Origin: Neptunomonas qingdaonensis | Lineage (GTDB): Bacteria > Pseudomonadota > Gammaproteobacteria > Pseudomonadales > Balneatricaceae | Length of the DNA: 64,000 nt | Direction: 5' to 3' | Assembly (NCBI RefSeq): GCF_900113275.1 | Contig: NZ_FOOU01000005.1 | Span: forward strand, 124,001 to 188,000 | In this document: positions 44,179 to 52,660 of the stretch, one piece after another | Numbering within the stretch: position 1 is the first letter of the stretch | Layout: every line of letters starts with the position of its first letter | Program-made: the position numbers and the translations under genes | Notes under the pieces: model-generated | What the model saw: the letters and a program-made list of their open reading frames with translations, nothing else | Database searches by the model: none | Told to the model about the DNA's origin: nothing

Positions 44179-44949
44179 TTAAGCTTTGCGTGCTAAATAA
44201 ACCGTATTGGTTGAGTCTTTTCCCAGGTAAGGGTTCGGAAAGCTAACTACATGCGATTCACAAGACTCAAAAATACGATCAAGTAACGCCATAAAATCTG
44301 CTGCTGGTGGCTCGTCTGACCATAAACCAAATATCCCTCCTGAAAGAATTTTTTCAGATAGATCACGTAAGCCCTGCTCTGTATAAAAAGCACTGTTTCC
44401 GGGGTTCAACCAATAACCGGGGGAGTGATCAATATCCAATAACACCGCATGTACTTGTGGGTGAGGTGCGCTCTCTTGATACGGCAGACCATCGAAGCCT
44501 TTTGTTTTGGAGGTGGCGACATCAAAAAAGTCGGCATGTATCAGTGTGCAACGCGGGTCTGCGCTCAGCGCTTTTCCCAGTGGAACCAAGCCACGCTGAT
44601 GCCAGTCGATGACCGGAGCCATGACATCAACCACTTTTAGTGAGCGAACGCTGGCGTGCTCTAATGCCGCCTTGGCTGTGTAACCTAAGCCAAGCCCACC
44701 GACAATTACATCCAGCTCATCCCCTTGTAACGCAGCAAGACAAATCTTTGATAGTTGAATTTCTGCTTCGGTAAACAAGCTCGACATCAGAAACTCGTCA
44801 TCTAATTTTATTTCATACAGAATTTGATTATTCAACCTTGGCTCGGATCGGCGCCTCAGACTGATGACGCCCAATGGAGTTTCCTGATAGTCCAGTTCTT
44901 CAAATACAACGGTCATAGATGGCATCCGATTAAAAGCATAAAGACCCAT
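44179..44949 (-). CDS. Spermidine synthase-like methyltransferase-fold protein
   Basis: A 256-residue protein of the polyamine-synthase-like SAM fold. VIVGGLGLGYTAKAALEH is the nucleotide-binding glycine loop, VKVVDVMAPVIDW type strand end follows, and LLDIDHSPGYWLNPGNS holds the acidic residue region. The N-terminal part (ETPLGVISLRRRSEPRLN) resembles spermine/spermidine synthase starts. The usual putrescine-binding Asp and Tyr set is not clearly preserved, so a different acceptor is possible. It is monocistronic. Confidence 0.75.
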   Translation of the reverse strand: MGLYAFNRMPSMTVVFEELDYQETPLGVISLRRRSEPRLNNQILYEIKLDDEFLMSSLFTEAEIQLSKICLAALQGDELDVIVGGLGLGYTAKAALEHASVRSLKVVDVMAPVIDWHQRGLVPLGKALSADPRCTLIHADFFDVATSKTKGFDGLPYQESAPHPQVHAVLLDIDHSPGYWLNPGNSAFYTEQGLRDLSEKILSGGIFGLWSDEPPAADFMALLDRIFESCESHVVSFPNPYLGKDSTNTVYLARKA

Positions 44950-45126
44950 TATTCACTGACACATGAGCCCCCGCAAGTAAGCTTTGCTGGATTCTGACAC
45001 CTGAGCGACTTAAGAATATGGCTAAGGACATTAAAAGATTGAATGATGGGTTATCACGAAACCGGAAAAAATAGATTTTTATTCATATATGTGCTGCATT
45101 CTTAGTGCTACATGAAACTTTAGCGT

Positions 45127-45132
45127 TATAAT
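45127..45132 (+). promoter_or_regulatory. Consensus -10 box before the DUF3010 gene
   Basis: TATAAT lies 30 bases upstream of the ATG at 45162. No clear -35 box was seen at the expected spacing. Confidence 0.35.
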
Positions 45133-45161
45133 GCGCATCGTCTAAAATACCGGGGTTTGTC

Positions 45162-45596
45162 ATGAGAGTGTGTGGTGTTGAGTTTAAAAACAATGAAGCG
45201 ATTGTCTGCCTGCTGTCGTTGTCCGATGGGTTGTTTGATATACCTGACTGCAGGACAAGCCGCATTACTATGGTTGATAGCAACGACCGCCAGAGTTTAA
45301 AGGATTTCCAGTTTAGTTTTAATAAACTGATGGCCGACTATAAAGTAGAAAAAGTGATTATCAATCAAGCTCCGATGAAAGGTAAGTTTGCCGGAGGCGC
45401 ACTCGGATTTAAAATGGAAGCGGCGCTTCAATTGATAGATGAGCTGGATGTTGTGATTATGACGGCGCCGGAAATCAAAAAAATCATGAAACAAAATCCG
45501 ATGACTATTTCGTTTAAAGACACGGGCCTGAAACAGTTCCAGGAAGTTGCGTTTAATACGGCGTTTGCTTTCCATAACCGTCACTTAGTTGATTAA
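45162..45596 (+). CDS. DUF3010 family protein
   Basis: A 144-residue cytosolic protein matching the small DUF3010 family of gammaproteobacteria: it starts MRVCGVEFKNNEAIVCLLS, then INQAPMKGKFAGGALGFKME and KKIMKQNPMTISFKDTGLK. The RNase H-like alternation of strands and an early acidic residue have suggested a nucleic-acid role, but none is proven. It is monocistronic, followed by a strong hairpin terminator. Confidence 0.85.
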   Translation: MRVCGVEFKNNEAIVCLLSLSDGLFDIPDCRTSRITMVDSNDRQSLKDFQFSFNKLMADYKVEKVIINQAPMKGKFAGGALGFKMEAALQLIDELDVVIMTAPEIKKIMKQNPMTISFKDTGLKQFQEVAFNTAFAFHNRHLVD

Positions 45597-45638
45597 CCCG
45601 TCACTACGACCGTAAAAAATATCCGTAAAAAAGAGCAA

Positions 45639-45671
45639 CACCTCAAGCTAGCGTCGGGCTAACTTGAGGTG
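45639..45671 (+). terminator. Terminator after the DUF3010 gene
   Basis: CACCTCAAG (45639-45647) pairs with CTTGAGGTG (45663-45671), and the inner TAGC/GCTA extends the stem past one mismatch. TTTCT follows. It lies between convergent genes and may serve both. Confidence 0.75.
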
Positions 45672-45765
45672 CTTTCTAAAAGTGCCAGTTCTACATGAGC
45701 CCTTTCCAGATGTCCCTTCTAGATGTGCTATTTTCCAGCGGGCTCTATTTAAGCGTTATCTGCTG

Positions 45766-47085
45766 CTAGATTTTTGCCGGAAGAACGGTACTACTCACTT
45801 CACCAAAACCGATGCGCGCGGCCCCCTCTTTCTGACACCAGCCTTTGAGTACAACCGTATCGCCATCATTAAGGAAGGTTCGGCTTTCGCCGTTACCCAG
45901 GTCAATGGCTTCTTTTCCGCCGCAAGATAGCTCCAGCATGGAACCCGCTTGCTCAGGCTCAGGGCCAGACTGTGTTCCACTACCGAAGAAATCACCGGGT
46001 TTAAGGTTACAACCATTCACGGTGTGATGCGCCACCAACTGCGCGACGGTCCAGTAGGAATAAGAGAAGTTAGATAATGAAACAGACTTGGCTTGTTGCT
46101 TTTCATTACGCATTTTCTCGGTCTGGATAAGCACTTCCAGCTTGATATCAAAAGCACCCTGATGTCGGTTGGTTTCAGATTCAAGATAGGGCAACGGCTG
46201 AGGATCAGCCACATCGCGGGTCCAGGGCGTCCGGTACGGCGCCATCGCTTCGAGCGTGACAATCCACGGAGAAACCGTCGACGCAAAGTTTTTTGCCAGA
46301 AACGGACCCAGCGGCTGGTATTCCCACGCCTGAAGATCACGCGCAGACCAATCGTTAAACAGGCAAAAGCCGAATACGTGGTCATCACTATCATCCAACG
46401 CAATGGCATCACCCATCTCGTTACCCTGACCTATATAGATCCCCAGCTCAAGCTCATAGTCTAAACGTTTACAAGGGCCTAGCGACGGGACTGCAGCATC
46501 AGGTGCTTTGGTCTGTCCTACCGGACGATGGAAGGTCTGACCAGATACGCCGATCGAGGATGAACGACCGTGATAGCCAATCGGTACCCATTTGTAATTG
46601 GGCAGTAACGGGTTATCGGGACGGAACAATTTACCGACGCTGGTGGCATGGTGAATCGAGGTGTAAAAATCGGTGTAGTCACCAATGGTAGCCGGCAACT
46701 CGAATTCGATATCAGACTGCGCAAGTAAGCAGCTTTCTAAAGATTTATCAGCACCTTCTCTTAGTGCACGAGATAGCGCCAAACGCAATGCGGAAGCATA
46801 ATCAGAACCCATCCCCATAAACTGATTCAGCGTCGGTTGTGTACATGCCTGCGCAGCAAGGGCCGCGTCGCCAGAGAAAAGCTTGTTTTCAGCAACGCAG
46901 GCCAGATCTACAACCTGATCGCCAATGGCTACGCCGCCACGAAAAGCTTCGTTTGAGCCTGCACGACGAAAAATAGCAAAGGGCAGGTTCTGAATAGGAA
47001 AGTCACTATTCGCCTGATTCGCACTGGTAACCCAGCTTTTTAATGTAAGGTCGTGGGTTTCATTTAGCTTATTTATATTAGTCAT
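45766..47085 (-). CDS. fahA: Fumarylacetoacetase
   Basis: A 439-residue enzyme from the ATG at 47085 (MTNINKLNETHD). It hydrolyses fumarylacetoacetate to fumarate and acetoacetate, the last step of tyrosine and homogentisate catabolism. Visible family blocks: YTDFYTSIHHATSVGKLFRP, YHGRSSSIGVSG, LDYELELGIYIGQGN with metal-binding Glu residues, FGFCLFNDWSARDLQAWEY, and GDFFGSGTQSGPE. It lies downstream of the VOC gene on the same strand, with a terminator-like hairpin between them. Other pathway genes (hmgA, maiA, hpd) are not in the window. Confidence 0.95.
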   Translation of the reverse strand: MTNINKLNETHDLTLKSWVTSANQANSDFPIQNLPFAIFRRAGSNEAFRGGVAIGDQVVDLACVAENKLFSGDAALAAQACTQPTLNQFMGMGSDYASALRLALSRALREGADKSLESCLLAQSDIEFELPATIGDYTDFYTSIHHATSVGKLFRPDNPLLPNYKWVPIGYHGRSSSIGVSGQTFHRPVGQTKAPDAAVPSLGPCKRLDYELELGIYIGQGNEMGDAIALDDSDDHVFGFCLFNDWSARDLQAWEYQPLGPFLAKNFASTVSPWIVTLEAMAPYRTPWTRDVADPQPLPYLESETNRHQGAFDIKLEVLIQTEKMRNEKQQAKSVSLSNFSYSYWTVAQLVAHHTVNGCNLKPGDFFGSGTQSGPEPEQAGSMLELSCGGKEAIDLGNGESRTFLNDGDTVVLKGWCQKEGAARIGFGEVSSTVLPAKI

Positions 47086-47131
47086 ATTATTAATTCTCAA
47101 CTCTTGTTCTGCCTACCTGAAACAACAAAAA

Positions 47132-47154
47132 CGAAAGCCAGCCACTGGCTTTCG
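47132..47154 (-). terminator. Hairpin with T-run between the VOC gene and fahA
   Basis: A 10-bp stem (CGAAAGCCAG and complement) with a 3-base loop, followed on the minus strand by TTTTTGTTGTTT. It has the full form of an intrinsic terminator but lies inside the presumed operon, so it should lower fahA transcription relative to the VOC gene unless antiterminated or read through. Confidence 0.75.
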
Positions 47155-47184
47155 CATACCTATTCACACATAAATTTCAGGAGT

Positions 47185-47727
47185 CTATTTTGAAGAAAAC
47201 TCTTCTTCGTGCATCCAGGCCGCATGCTTAGGTGCTTTTTTAGTGCGAGACCATTCTTCTAACATCAATGGTGCGACTCTTTTTAACTCTTTCATTTGCT
47301 CATCGGTGCCCGTCAGACAGGTCAACTCAAGACGATGGCCATTCGGATCAAAGAAGTAGATCGACTTAATAACACCGTGATTGGTTGGGCCTAATACGTC
47401 GAGCCCTTTAGCTTCCAGATCGGCTTTTGCTTCCATCAATGCCGCTTCGCTTTCTACACGAAAAGCAATATGTTGCACCCATTCAGGCGTCATACGGTCA
47501 CGATCCATTTTCGGCTTAGTCGGTAATTCAAAGAACGCGAGAATGTTACCATTCCCGGCATCCATAAACAGATGCATGTAGGGATCTGGTTCTTTTGTCG
47601 AAGGCACAAGATCTTCTGCGATGGCTACTAAAAATTCCATATTGAGCATATTCTGATAGAACTCAACGGTTTCTTTTGCATCGTTACAGCGATATGCGAC
47701 GTGATGGATCTGTTCAATTTTAATCAT
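47185..47727 (-). CDS. VOC-superfamily (glyoxalase/dioxygenase) protein
   Basis: A 180-residue protein from the ATG at 47727; AGAGGG is 7 bases upstream and the longer frame is not coding. Two beta-alpha-beta-beta-beta units (~1-70 and ~80-140) carry the metal ligands: IEQIHHVAYRC (His), VQHIAFRVES (His) and GHRLELTCL (Glu). It is a metal-dependent lyase, isomerase or dioxygenase. Its place next to fahA suggests a role with aromatic-ring catabolites such as maleylacetoacetate or homogentisate derivatives; that link is inference. Confidence 0.85.
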   Translation of the reverse strand: MIKIEQIHHVAYRCNDAKETVEFYQNMLNMEFLVAIAEDLVPSTKEPDPYMHLFMDAGNGNILAFFELPTKPKMDRDRMTPEWVQHIAFRVESEAALMEAKADLEAKGLDVLGPTNHGVIKSIYFFDPNGHRLELTCLTGTDEQMKELKRVAPLMLEEWSRTKKAPKHAAWMHEEEFSSK

Positions 47728-47773
47728 GACTGTGCCCTCTGGTAAACATGTGTTTATTGTTGATATAGGACCT

Positions 47774-47802
47774 ATAATAGTAACATTGGTTACCAATGTC
47801 AA
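47774..47802 (-). promoter_or_regulatory. Sigma70 promoter with a palindromic operator for the VOC-fahA genes
   Basis: On the minus strand a perfect TTGACA (47802-47797) and TATTAT (47779-47774) are separated by exactly 17 bases. The palindrome ACATTGGT-T-ACCAATGT (47783-47799) fills the spacer and overlaps the -35 box. It lies between the VOC gene and the divergent MarR gene, which is the natural repressor. Confidence 0.75.
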
Positions 47803-47937
47803 AAATGTGATTTCTGCTCTAACAATATGTTATATAAGGATTTAAAATAAAATAGCCGATTCATTCTTCTAAGGAAATTGTTATTTTACTATTAACGTCC
47901 TAAAATAGATTTTTCTTTAAGCAACCCCTAAGATGTT

Positions 47938-48429
47938 ATGACTCTTGCAGAATCGTCACAAAAAGCAGCACTCGAGCCCTCAGATACATTGCAGTTAAGT
48001 GATTTTTTCCCTTATCGGCTGGCCATGCTTAATTCGTCCGTGAGCGAGGTGATCGCACAGCTATATTCAGGGCGTTTCGATTTAAGCCCTCAGGAGTGGC
48101 GTGTGATGGCGGCATTGGGCGAAAATGCACAGATGTCCGCAAAAGAGATAGCCAAATTCACCAGCATGGAAAAAATGCAAGTGAGTCGAGCCATCTCGGC
48201 GCTTAAAAAATCTGGTCTGTTGTGCCAAAAAACAGACAGTAACGACCGCCGCTTTTCCAGTGTTTCACTCTCAGAACAGGGTAAACAGATTTATCTTAAG
48301 ATAGTGCCATTGGTGACAGCCCGTGAACGTTATTTGCTGTCGGTGTTAACCGATGAGGAGCTGCAATTGTTTAATCAGTGTGTCGATCGGATAAGCCAAC
48401 AAGCCGAAACACTTAAACAGCTAGGGTGA
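47938..48429 (+). CDS. MarR-family transcriptional regulator
   Basis: A 163-residue winged-helix regulator. The recognition helix region is MSAKEIAKFTSMEKMQVSRA and the wing is LLCQKTDSNDRRFSSVSLS with Asp-Arg-Arg. The N-terminal and C-terminal helices form the dimer. It is divergent from the VOC-fahA genes, whose promoter holds a palindrome; it probably represses them and is released by an aromatic catabolite. An 11-bp tandem array begins at the base after its stop codon. Confidence 0.9.
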   Translation: MTLAESSQKAALEPSDTLQLSDFFPYRLAMLNSSVSEVIAQLYSGRFDLSPQEWRVMAALGENAQMSAKEIAKFTSMEKMQVSRAISALKKSGLLCQKTDSNDRRFSSVSLSEQGKQIYLKIVPLVTARERYLLSVLTDEELQLFNQCVDRISQQAETLKQLG

Positions 48430-48550
48430 TTGATAGTTTATTGATAGTTTATTGATAGTTTATTGATAGTTTATTGATAGTTTATTGATAGTTTATTGAT
48501 AGTTTATTGATAGTTTATTGATAGTTTATTGATAGTTTATTGATAGTGTA
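48430..48550. repeat. Tandem array of an 11-bp unit, 11 copies
   Basis: Ten perfect copies of TTGATAGTTTA and one final copy with a single change (TTGATAGTGTA) occupy 121 bp, starting at the first base after the MarR stop. The unit is AT-rich and not a multiple of 3, so it is not coding. Perfect identity implies recent expansion by slippage. Confidence 0.97.
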
Positions 48551-48634
48551 ATGTCATAAAAATTTAACATTACACAGCAAGCTTTTTTGTGACAATGCGC
48601 CCCTATCTCAACATTCTGACCGAGAGCCCTACCG

Positions 48635-49003
48635 ATGAAAATAAAGAAAAGTGATTTAACTAGTGTCATTCAATGGATTGATGTACAGCTAAGCAAAGAT
48701 GATAGATTCCCTTTAGATCAACAAGGTGCTTCGTCAAAGACATCGAAAAAACACCTCAAAGCACTTAAAGCCTGGCGTAAATGCTCAAATAACATAAAAG
48801 AGGTCCGTGAGTGGTGTGACGAATGGTTAGACCAAAAATACGCTGATAAATTAGCCCAGGCTTTAGAGCAAACCAAAGCCCACAAAGCAGATCATGTCAT
48901 CAAACTGACTGAAGAAGCGCATGATCTATTGCTGATGCTGGCAGATAAACATGATTTATCCCCTTCTCAGCTCATTGTGAAGCATCTGTCTCCTAAGGCT
49001 TAA
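48635..49003 (+). CDS. Small basic protein with a MatP-like C-terminus
   Basis: A 122-residue protein. Residues ~35-75 are helical and charged (HLKALKAWRKCSNNIKEVRE). Residues ~85-120 (ADHVIKLTEEAHDLLLMLAD, then DLSPSQLIVKHLS) look like a ribbon-helix-helix: a short strand ending in ITLT-like residues, then two helices. The layout (helical N-domain, then RHH) resembles MatP, the terminus macrodomain protein, at low similarity. DNA binding is likely but not proven. Its 3' end overlaps the EamA gene on the other strand by 4 bases. Confidence 0.6.
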   Translation: MKIKKSDLTSVIQWIDVQLSKDDRFPLDQQGASSKTSKKHLKALKAWRKCSNNIKEVREWCDEWLDQKYADKLAQALEQTKAHKADHVIKLTEEAHDLLLMLADKHDLSPSQLIVKHLSPKA

Positions 49004-49938
49004 TATAAGGAGTGCTTTCGCAACCTGACACCACTTGCCAGCAGCACACCCCCGGTAATAAACCCAAGCCCTAGCCATGCAGCCAGCTGTACGGGTTCGC
49101 CTAACAGATATAGACCGGCTAATACGGCTAGTACTGGTGTTAGTGCACCAATCGCCGACGTTTTTTCAGCGCCTAATTGGCGCACAGCAAATCCATAACT
49201 GAATCCGGTAATTAAGCCGACACACAGCACTTGCACAAATATTTGATAGAGCGTTTGTTCAAGCGGTGCTGTCATAATAGTGATCTCCCATATTCCCGAC
49301 AATAAGCCCGCCAGCAAGATGCCCGCTGAGGATACACATAGCCACGCAGCGGCATCCCAAGGGCGTAATCCTGATAGTTTAAGGCTTACGGTAAACAGCG
49401 CCCATGAAGCGCTGGCGCAAAGAAAGATGATATCGCCTTTCCAATGATCCACGCCTGCGTTCAGACCTGTGTTGAGAGCAGTCAGATACAATATTGCAAC
49501 AACACCCACCAGAATCAATACCAACCCCCAGGCACGTTGCTGTGTGAGCTTTTCCCGGTAGAAAGCCACGGCAGCAAAGCTGACAAACAGCGGAAATGTT
49601 CCGGTAATCAATAAACCTGCATCCGCTACAGGCGCATAATGCATTCCCAACGATGATAGATAAAAAAATGGCAGACCCGCACCAAACACAATGCCTGACA
49701 GGTAACGTTTAGGTGTTTTTCTGATGCGAGGCAGGGCTTTAATAAAAACAGGGAATAGGACTAATCCGGTGAAGCCATAGCGCAAGACCGCCAGATCGAT
49801 TGTTGAAAGTTGCGACTGCACCCCTATTTTCATAGAGATCAACCAGCTTGCCCAGATGAGTATGGTAACCAGTGCGGCTATAACGCCCCCCTGGTTAGGC
49901 GAGATACCTGAGTAGCGCTTGATCGCGTATGTAGTCAT
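49000..49938 (-). CDS. EamA/DMT-family transporter
   Basis: A 312-residue inner-membrane protein with ten predicted helices in two EamA repeats (GVIAALVTILIWASWLISMK at the start of the first; KGDIIFLCASASWALFTVSL at the start of the second). The family exports amino acids and other metabolites. It is divergent from the Lrp/AsnC regulator 135 bases away, a common pairing in which the regulator controls the exporter; the substrate is probably an amino acid. Confidence 0.88.
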   Translation of the reverse strand: MTTYAIKRYSGISPNQGGVIAALVTILIWASWLISMKIGVQSQLSTIDLAVLRYGFTGLVLFPVFIKALPRIRKTPKRYLSGIVFGAGLPFFYLSSLGMHYAPVADAGLLITGTFPLFVSFAAVAFYREKLTQQRAWGLVLILVGVVAILYLTALNTGLNAGVDHWKGDIIFLCASASWALFTVSLKLSGLRPWDAAAWLCVSSAGILLAGLLSGIWEITIMTAPLEQTLYQIFVQVLCVGLITGFSYGFAVRQLGAEKTSAIGALTPVLAVLAGLYLLGEPVQLAAWLGLGFITGGVLLASGVRLRKHSLY

Positions 49939-50029
49939 GATGTGCTCTTTACTATCAAAACACTATTATCGTGAATTCCTGCGGCGCATGTCCTTGCTAA
50001 CTTTGCCTCTTTTCAGATAAAAATTAGCA

Positions 50030-50035
50030 TATAAT
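50030..50035 (+). promoter_or_regulatory. Consensus -10 box before the Lrp/AsnC gene
   Basis: TATAAT lies 39 bases before the ATG at 50074, in an AT-rich divergent spacer with the EamA gene. A matching -35 box was not clear. Confidence 0.35.
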
Positions 50036-50073
50036 GCCAATATAATTATTAAAATATCAGGGTCGTATCAATA

Positions 50074-50529
50074 ATGGATAAAATGGATTTGAAAATAGCC
50101 GCGCTACTCCAGCATGACGGGCGACTCACCAATGTTGAATTGGCGGATAAGATTGGATTATCGCCATCACCTTGCTTACGCAGAGTAAAAAAACTTGAAG
50201 ATGAGAGCGTTATTACTGGATATTATGCGGCTCTGGATCGTCAGCAGATCGGCTTGGGAATGACTATTTTTGTTGATGTCAGCCTTGATAATCACCGCGA
50301 TGAAGCCAGTGTACAATTTGAACAGGCTATTTTAGAAATGAATAATGTAATCAGCTGCTTTGTTGTTTCTGGCGCATCTGACTATCGCTTAGAGGTCGTT
50401 GTCTCGGACCTTCTCAGTTACGAAGCATGGTTAAAAACACTACAACGTCTATCTGTTGTTAAGGATATACAAAGCAATTTTGCGATACGTGCCGTTAAAA
50501 CCCGTGCACCGCTACCGATCAGATATTAG
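50074..50529 (+). CDS. Lrp/AsnC-family transcriptional regulator
   Basis: A 151-residue protein. The helix-turn-helix (~1-60) reads KIAALLQHDGRLTNVELADK then IGLSPSPCLRRVKKLEDE, as in Lrp. The RAM domain (~65-145) contains FVDVSLDNHRDEA, VISCFVVSGASDYRLEVVVS and a terminal SNFAIRAVKTRAPLPI. It binds an amino acid and controls the divergent exporter in the typical arrangement. Convergent with the next gene; the two stops overlap by 4 bases. Confidence 0.92.
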   Translation: MDKMDLKIAALLQHDGRLTNVELADKIGLSPSPCLRRVKKLEDESVITGYYAALDRQQIGLGMTIFVDVSLDNHRDEASVQFEQAILEMNNVISCFVVSGASDYRLEVVVSDLLSYEAWLKTLQRLSVVKDIQSNFAIRAVKTRAPLPIRY

Positions 50530-52208
50530 GCGCTACTTGCACTACCTAACCTGATGCAATCTCGTCCTGCATCTTTTGCATCATAGAGAAGATCATCGCT
50601 GCGCTTAAAAACATCTTCCACTGTTGTATCGGAATCGAGGATCTCTGTAACGCCGATACTAATGGTGTAGCGAATATTTAAATCGTTATATACCACTGCG
50701 TTATGGCGATTTGTATGGAGAATACGTTTTGCCAGGTACAGTGTCTCACTCAGTGAGGTGCTGGGTAGCAGCACGACAAACTCTTCTCCGCCATACCGGG
50801 CAAACAGATCACTGTTGCGTAATAAATCTTTAGTCACTCTTGCTAATGATCGCAATACTTCATCCCCTGCCTGATGCCCGTAATTATCATTTACCTCTTT
50901 AAACAGATCAATATCCATAATCATCAAAGAGAATGGCTGCTGGTATCGACGTGCCCTGGCAAACTCTTTTTCCAGGTTCTGCTGAAACACATAGCGGTTG
51001 CTAATACCCGTTAAGCTATCAAGTTCAGCTTGGTTTTTCAGGGTCTTTTCGGCCTCCTGACGTTTTAGTATCTCTCGCTTTAATGCCATCGTCAGAGAAA
51101 AAAGATACCAGATGATACCTGCCGCTATCAGAAAGGGGATGATGAGTAATTGAAGCCAGTGCTTATAGCTTTCCCACTGATTAACTGGTTCAGGATTATA
51201 AAGAAAACTATCCAGGTTGACGTCGCTGATCAAACCTAATGACTGATAAATCTCTGCAATTTTCTGCCAACGCTCTTTGTTGATATAGCCGATTTCAATC
51301 ACATCTGAATTCATTAACTCTTTGATTTTTTCAGCTTCATAAATAAGAAAGTCCTTATCATAAGCCTCATTACGGGTCGCATAATTTTTCAGAATCAATT
51401 CCGCGATCTCGTCAGTATGCTCCATCGCATACTTCCAGCCTTTTATACTGGCTGTACGGAATTTTTTTACTATCTCCGGCTGCTTGTCGAGCATACTCTG
51501 ACGAGTAAAAAGCAGGTCACCGTAAAAATCAATACCATAGTCTCTGGGCTGAATAACCACAGGAATCTGTCCGGCTTTTTTAACAAAATAGGGTTCATCA
51601 GTACTGTAAGCCGGAGCGAGCTGAGTATGTCCGGCTAACAGATCATCTAATTCCCATGTAGGAAAATGGTTGTTGAGTTTTGTTAAATTGACGCCAGCAA
51701 CCTTTAAGGCGGCGATCGCTTCTGCATCTATTCGCTGATCCCCGCTACCTGGTAAGTTTAATGAGATAGGACGCTGCGTGCCGATATCTTCGAGCCGCTT
51801 AAAGTTAAATTGGTCAGTTGTTAAAAAGATGAAAGGCGAGTGCTGCATAATGTTCGCCAGCACAACGAAAGGTACTCCCTGGCTGTGATTGATTAACAGG
51901 TCTGTGCGGGTAGAGCCGAATTGTGCCCGATTAAATAGCACCTCTGCCTCGGGCAAAATGGCACGGCCATTATTGTCATAGCCACCATCTTTAATAGTAA
52001 CTTCCAGCCCAGCCTCTTCGTAGAACCCTTTAGCTAACGCTGCATAATAACCGGCAAATTGAAACTGATGGTGCCACTGTAATTGAAGCGTGACGGGTTT
52101 AAGCCCGGAATCGGCTTTAACCGTGCTTGCAAAAAGTAACCCGAGTGCTGTAAAAACAACAATCAGGCAACGATTCCGATAAAATAGGGATTGAGTCGAT
52201 TTAAACAT
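50526..52208 (-). CDS. NMT1/THI5-like binding domain fused to GGDEF diguanylate cyclase
   Basis: A 560-residue protein from the ATG at 52208. A signal anchor (CLIVVFTALGLLFAS) precedes an NMT1/THI5-like solute-binding domain (~35-290: LQLQWHHQFQFAGYYAALAK then GFYEEAGLEV). A TM helix (~368-388) follows, and a GGDEF domain (~400-555). The active site is RYGGEEFVVLLP and RNSD, five residues before it, is an inhibitory I-site, so the domain should make c-di-GMP and be subject to product inhibition. Such fusions couple a periplasmic ligand, pyrimidine- or thiamine-precursor-like in relatives, to c-di-GMP. Here the ligand is unknown. Confidence 0.9.
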   Translation of the reverse strand: MFKSTQSLFYRNRCLIVVFTALGLLFASTVKADSGLKPVTLQLQWHHQFQFAGYYAALAKGFYEEAGLEVTIKDGGYDNNGRAILPEAEVLFNRAQFGSTRTDLLINHSQGVPFVVLANIMQHSPFIFLTTDQFNFKRLEDIGTQRPISLNLPGSGDQRIDAEAIAALKVAGVNLTKLNNHFPTWELDDLLAGHTQLAPAYSTDEPYFVKKAGQIPVVIQPRDYGIDFYGDLLFTRQSMLDKQPEIVKKFRTASIKGWKYAMEHTDEIAELILKNYATRNEAYDKDFLIYEAEKIKELMNSDVIEIGYINKERWQKIAEIYQSLGLISDVNLDSFLYNPEPVNQWESYKHWLQLLIIPFLIAAGIIWYLFSLTMALKREILKRQEAEKTLKNQAELDSLTGISNRYVFQQNLEKEFARARRYQQPFSLMIMDIDLFKEVNDNYGHQAGDEVLRSLARVTKDLLRNSDLFARYGGEEFVVLLPSTSLSETLYLAKRILHTNRHNAVVYNDLNIRYTISIGVTEILDSDTTVEDVFKRSDDLLYDAKDAGRDCIRLGSASSA

Positions 52209-52366
52209 CCTTAATCTCTGATGAACAACTTTTATCATACACATCAGCATAGCAGACAGATAAGATTGTACTAGTCGATTACTATTTAAGTTTTATGACG
52301 CTTTGCGGATCCGTCTTGTGAGCTTAACCGCCTTATATCAATAACTAGTATAAAACAGGAGCGATA

Positions 52367-52660
52367 ATGGGTTTATTAACATCACTTTTGAATATATTTC
52401 GTAGTTCTCAGGGAAGCACATCAGAGACAAGCCCTGCTGCTGAGGAAGAATATAAGGGCTTCATCATAATTGCCAGACCGGCAGCAGAAGGGTCACAGTA
52501 TCGTGTTAACGGGCTAATCCGTAAGCGTGAGGATCAAGGTGTGCGTGAACATATCTTTATTCGGGCAGATGTCCTCCCTACCCAGGAACTATGCACTCAG
52601 GAAACATTTCGCAAAGCCAAACTGATGATCGACCAGCAAGGTGATAATATTTTTCATTAA
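52367..52660 (+). CDS. HlyU-family protein
   Basis: A 97-residue cytosolic protein of the HlyU family (PF10115): GFIIIARPAAEGSQYRVNGL and REHIFIRADVLPTQE are the conserved core, and FRKAKLMIDQQGDNIF ends the protein. The family name comes from a protein in Agrobacterium and relatives grouped with HlyU; it is distinct from the ArsR-type Vibrio HlyU, so its role is not established. CAGGAG lies 7 bases before the ATG. Monocistronic, between two signalling genes. Confidence 0.85.
   Translation: MGLLTSLLNIFRSSQGSTSETSPAAEEEYKGFIIIARPAAEGSQYRVNGLIRKREDQGVREHIFIRADVLPTQELCTQETFRKAKLMIDQQGDNIFH

Noticed and set aside
48430-48550. CRISPR array
   Set aside because: Units are 11 bp and directly adjacent with no spacers; it is a simple tandem repeat.
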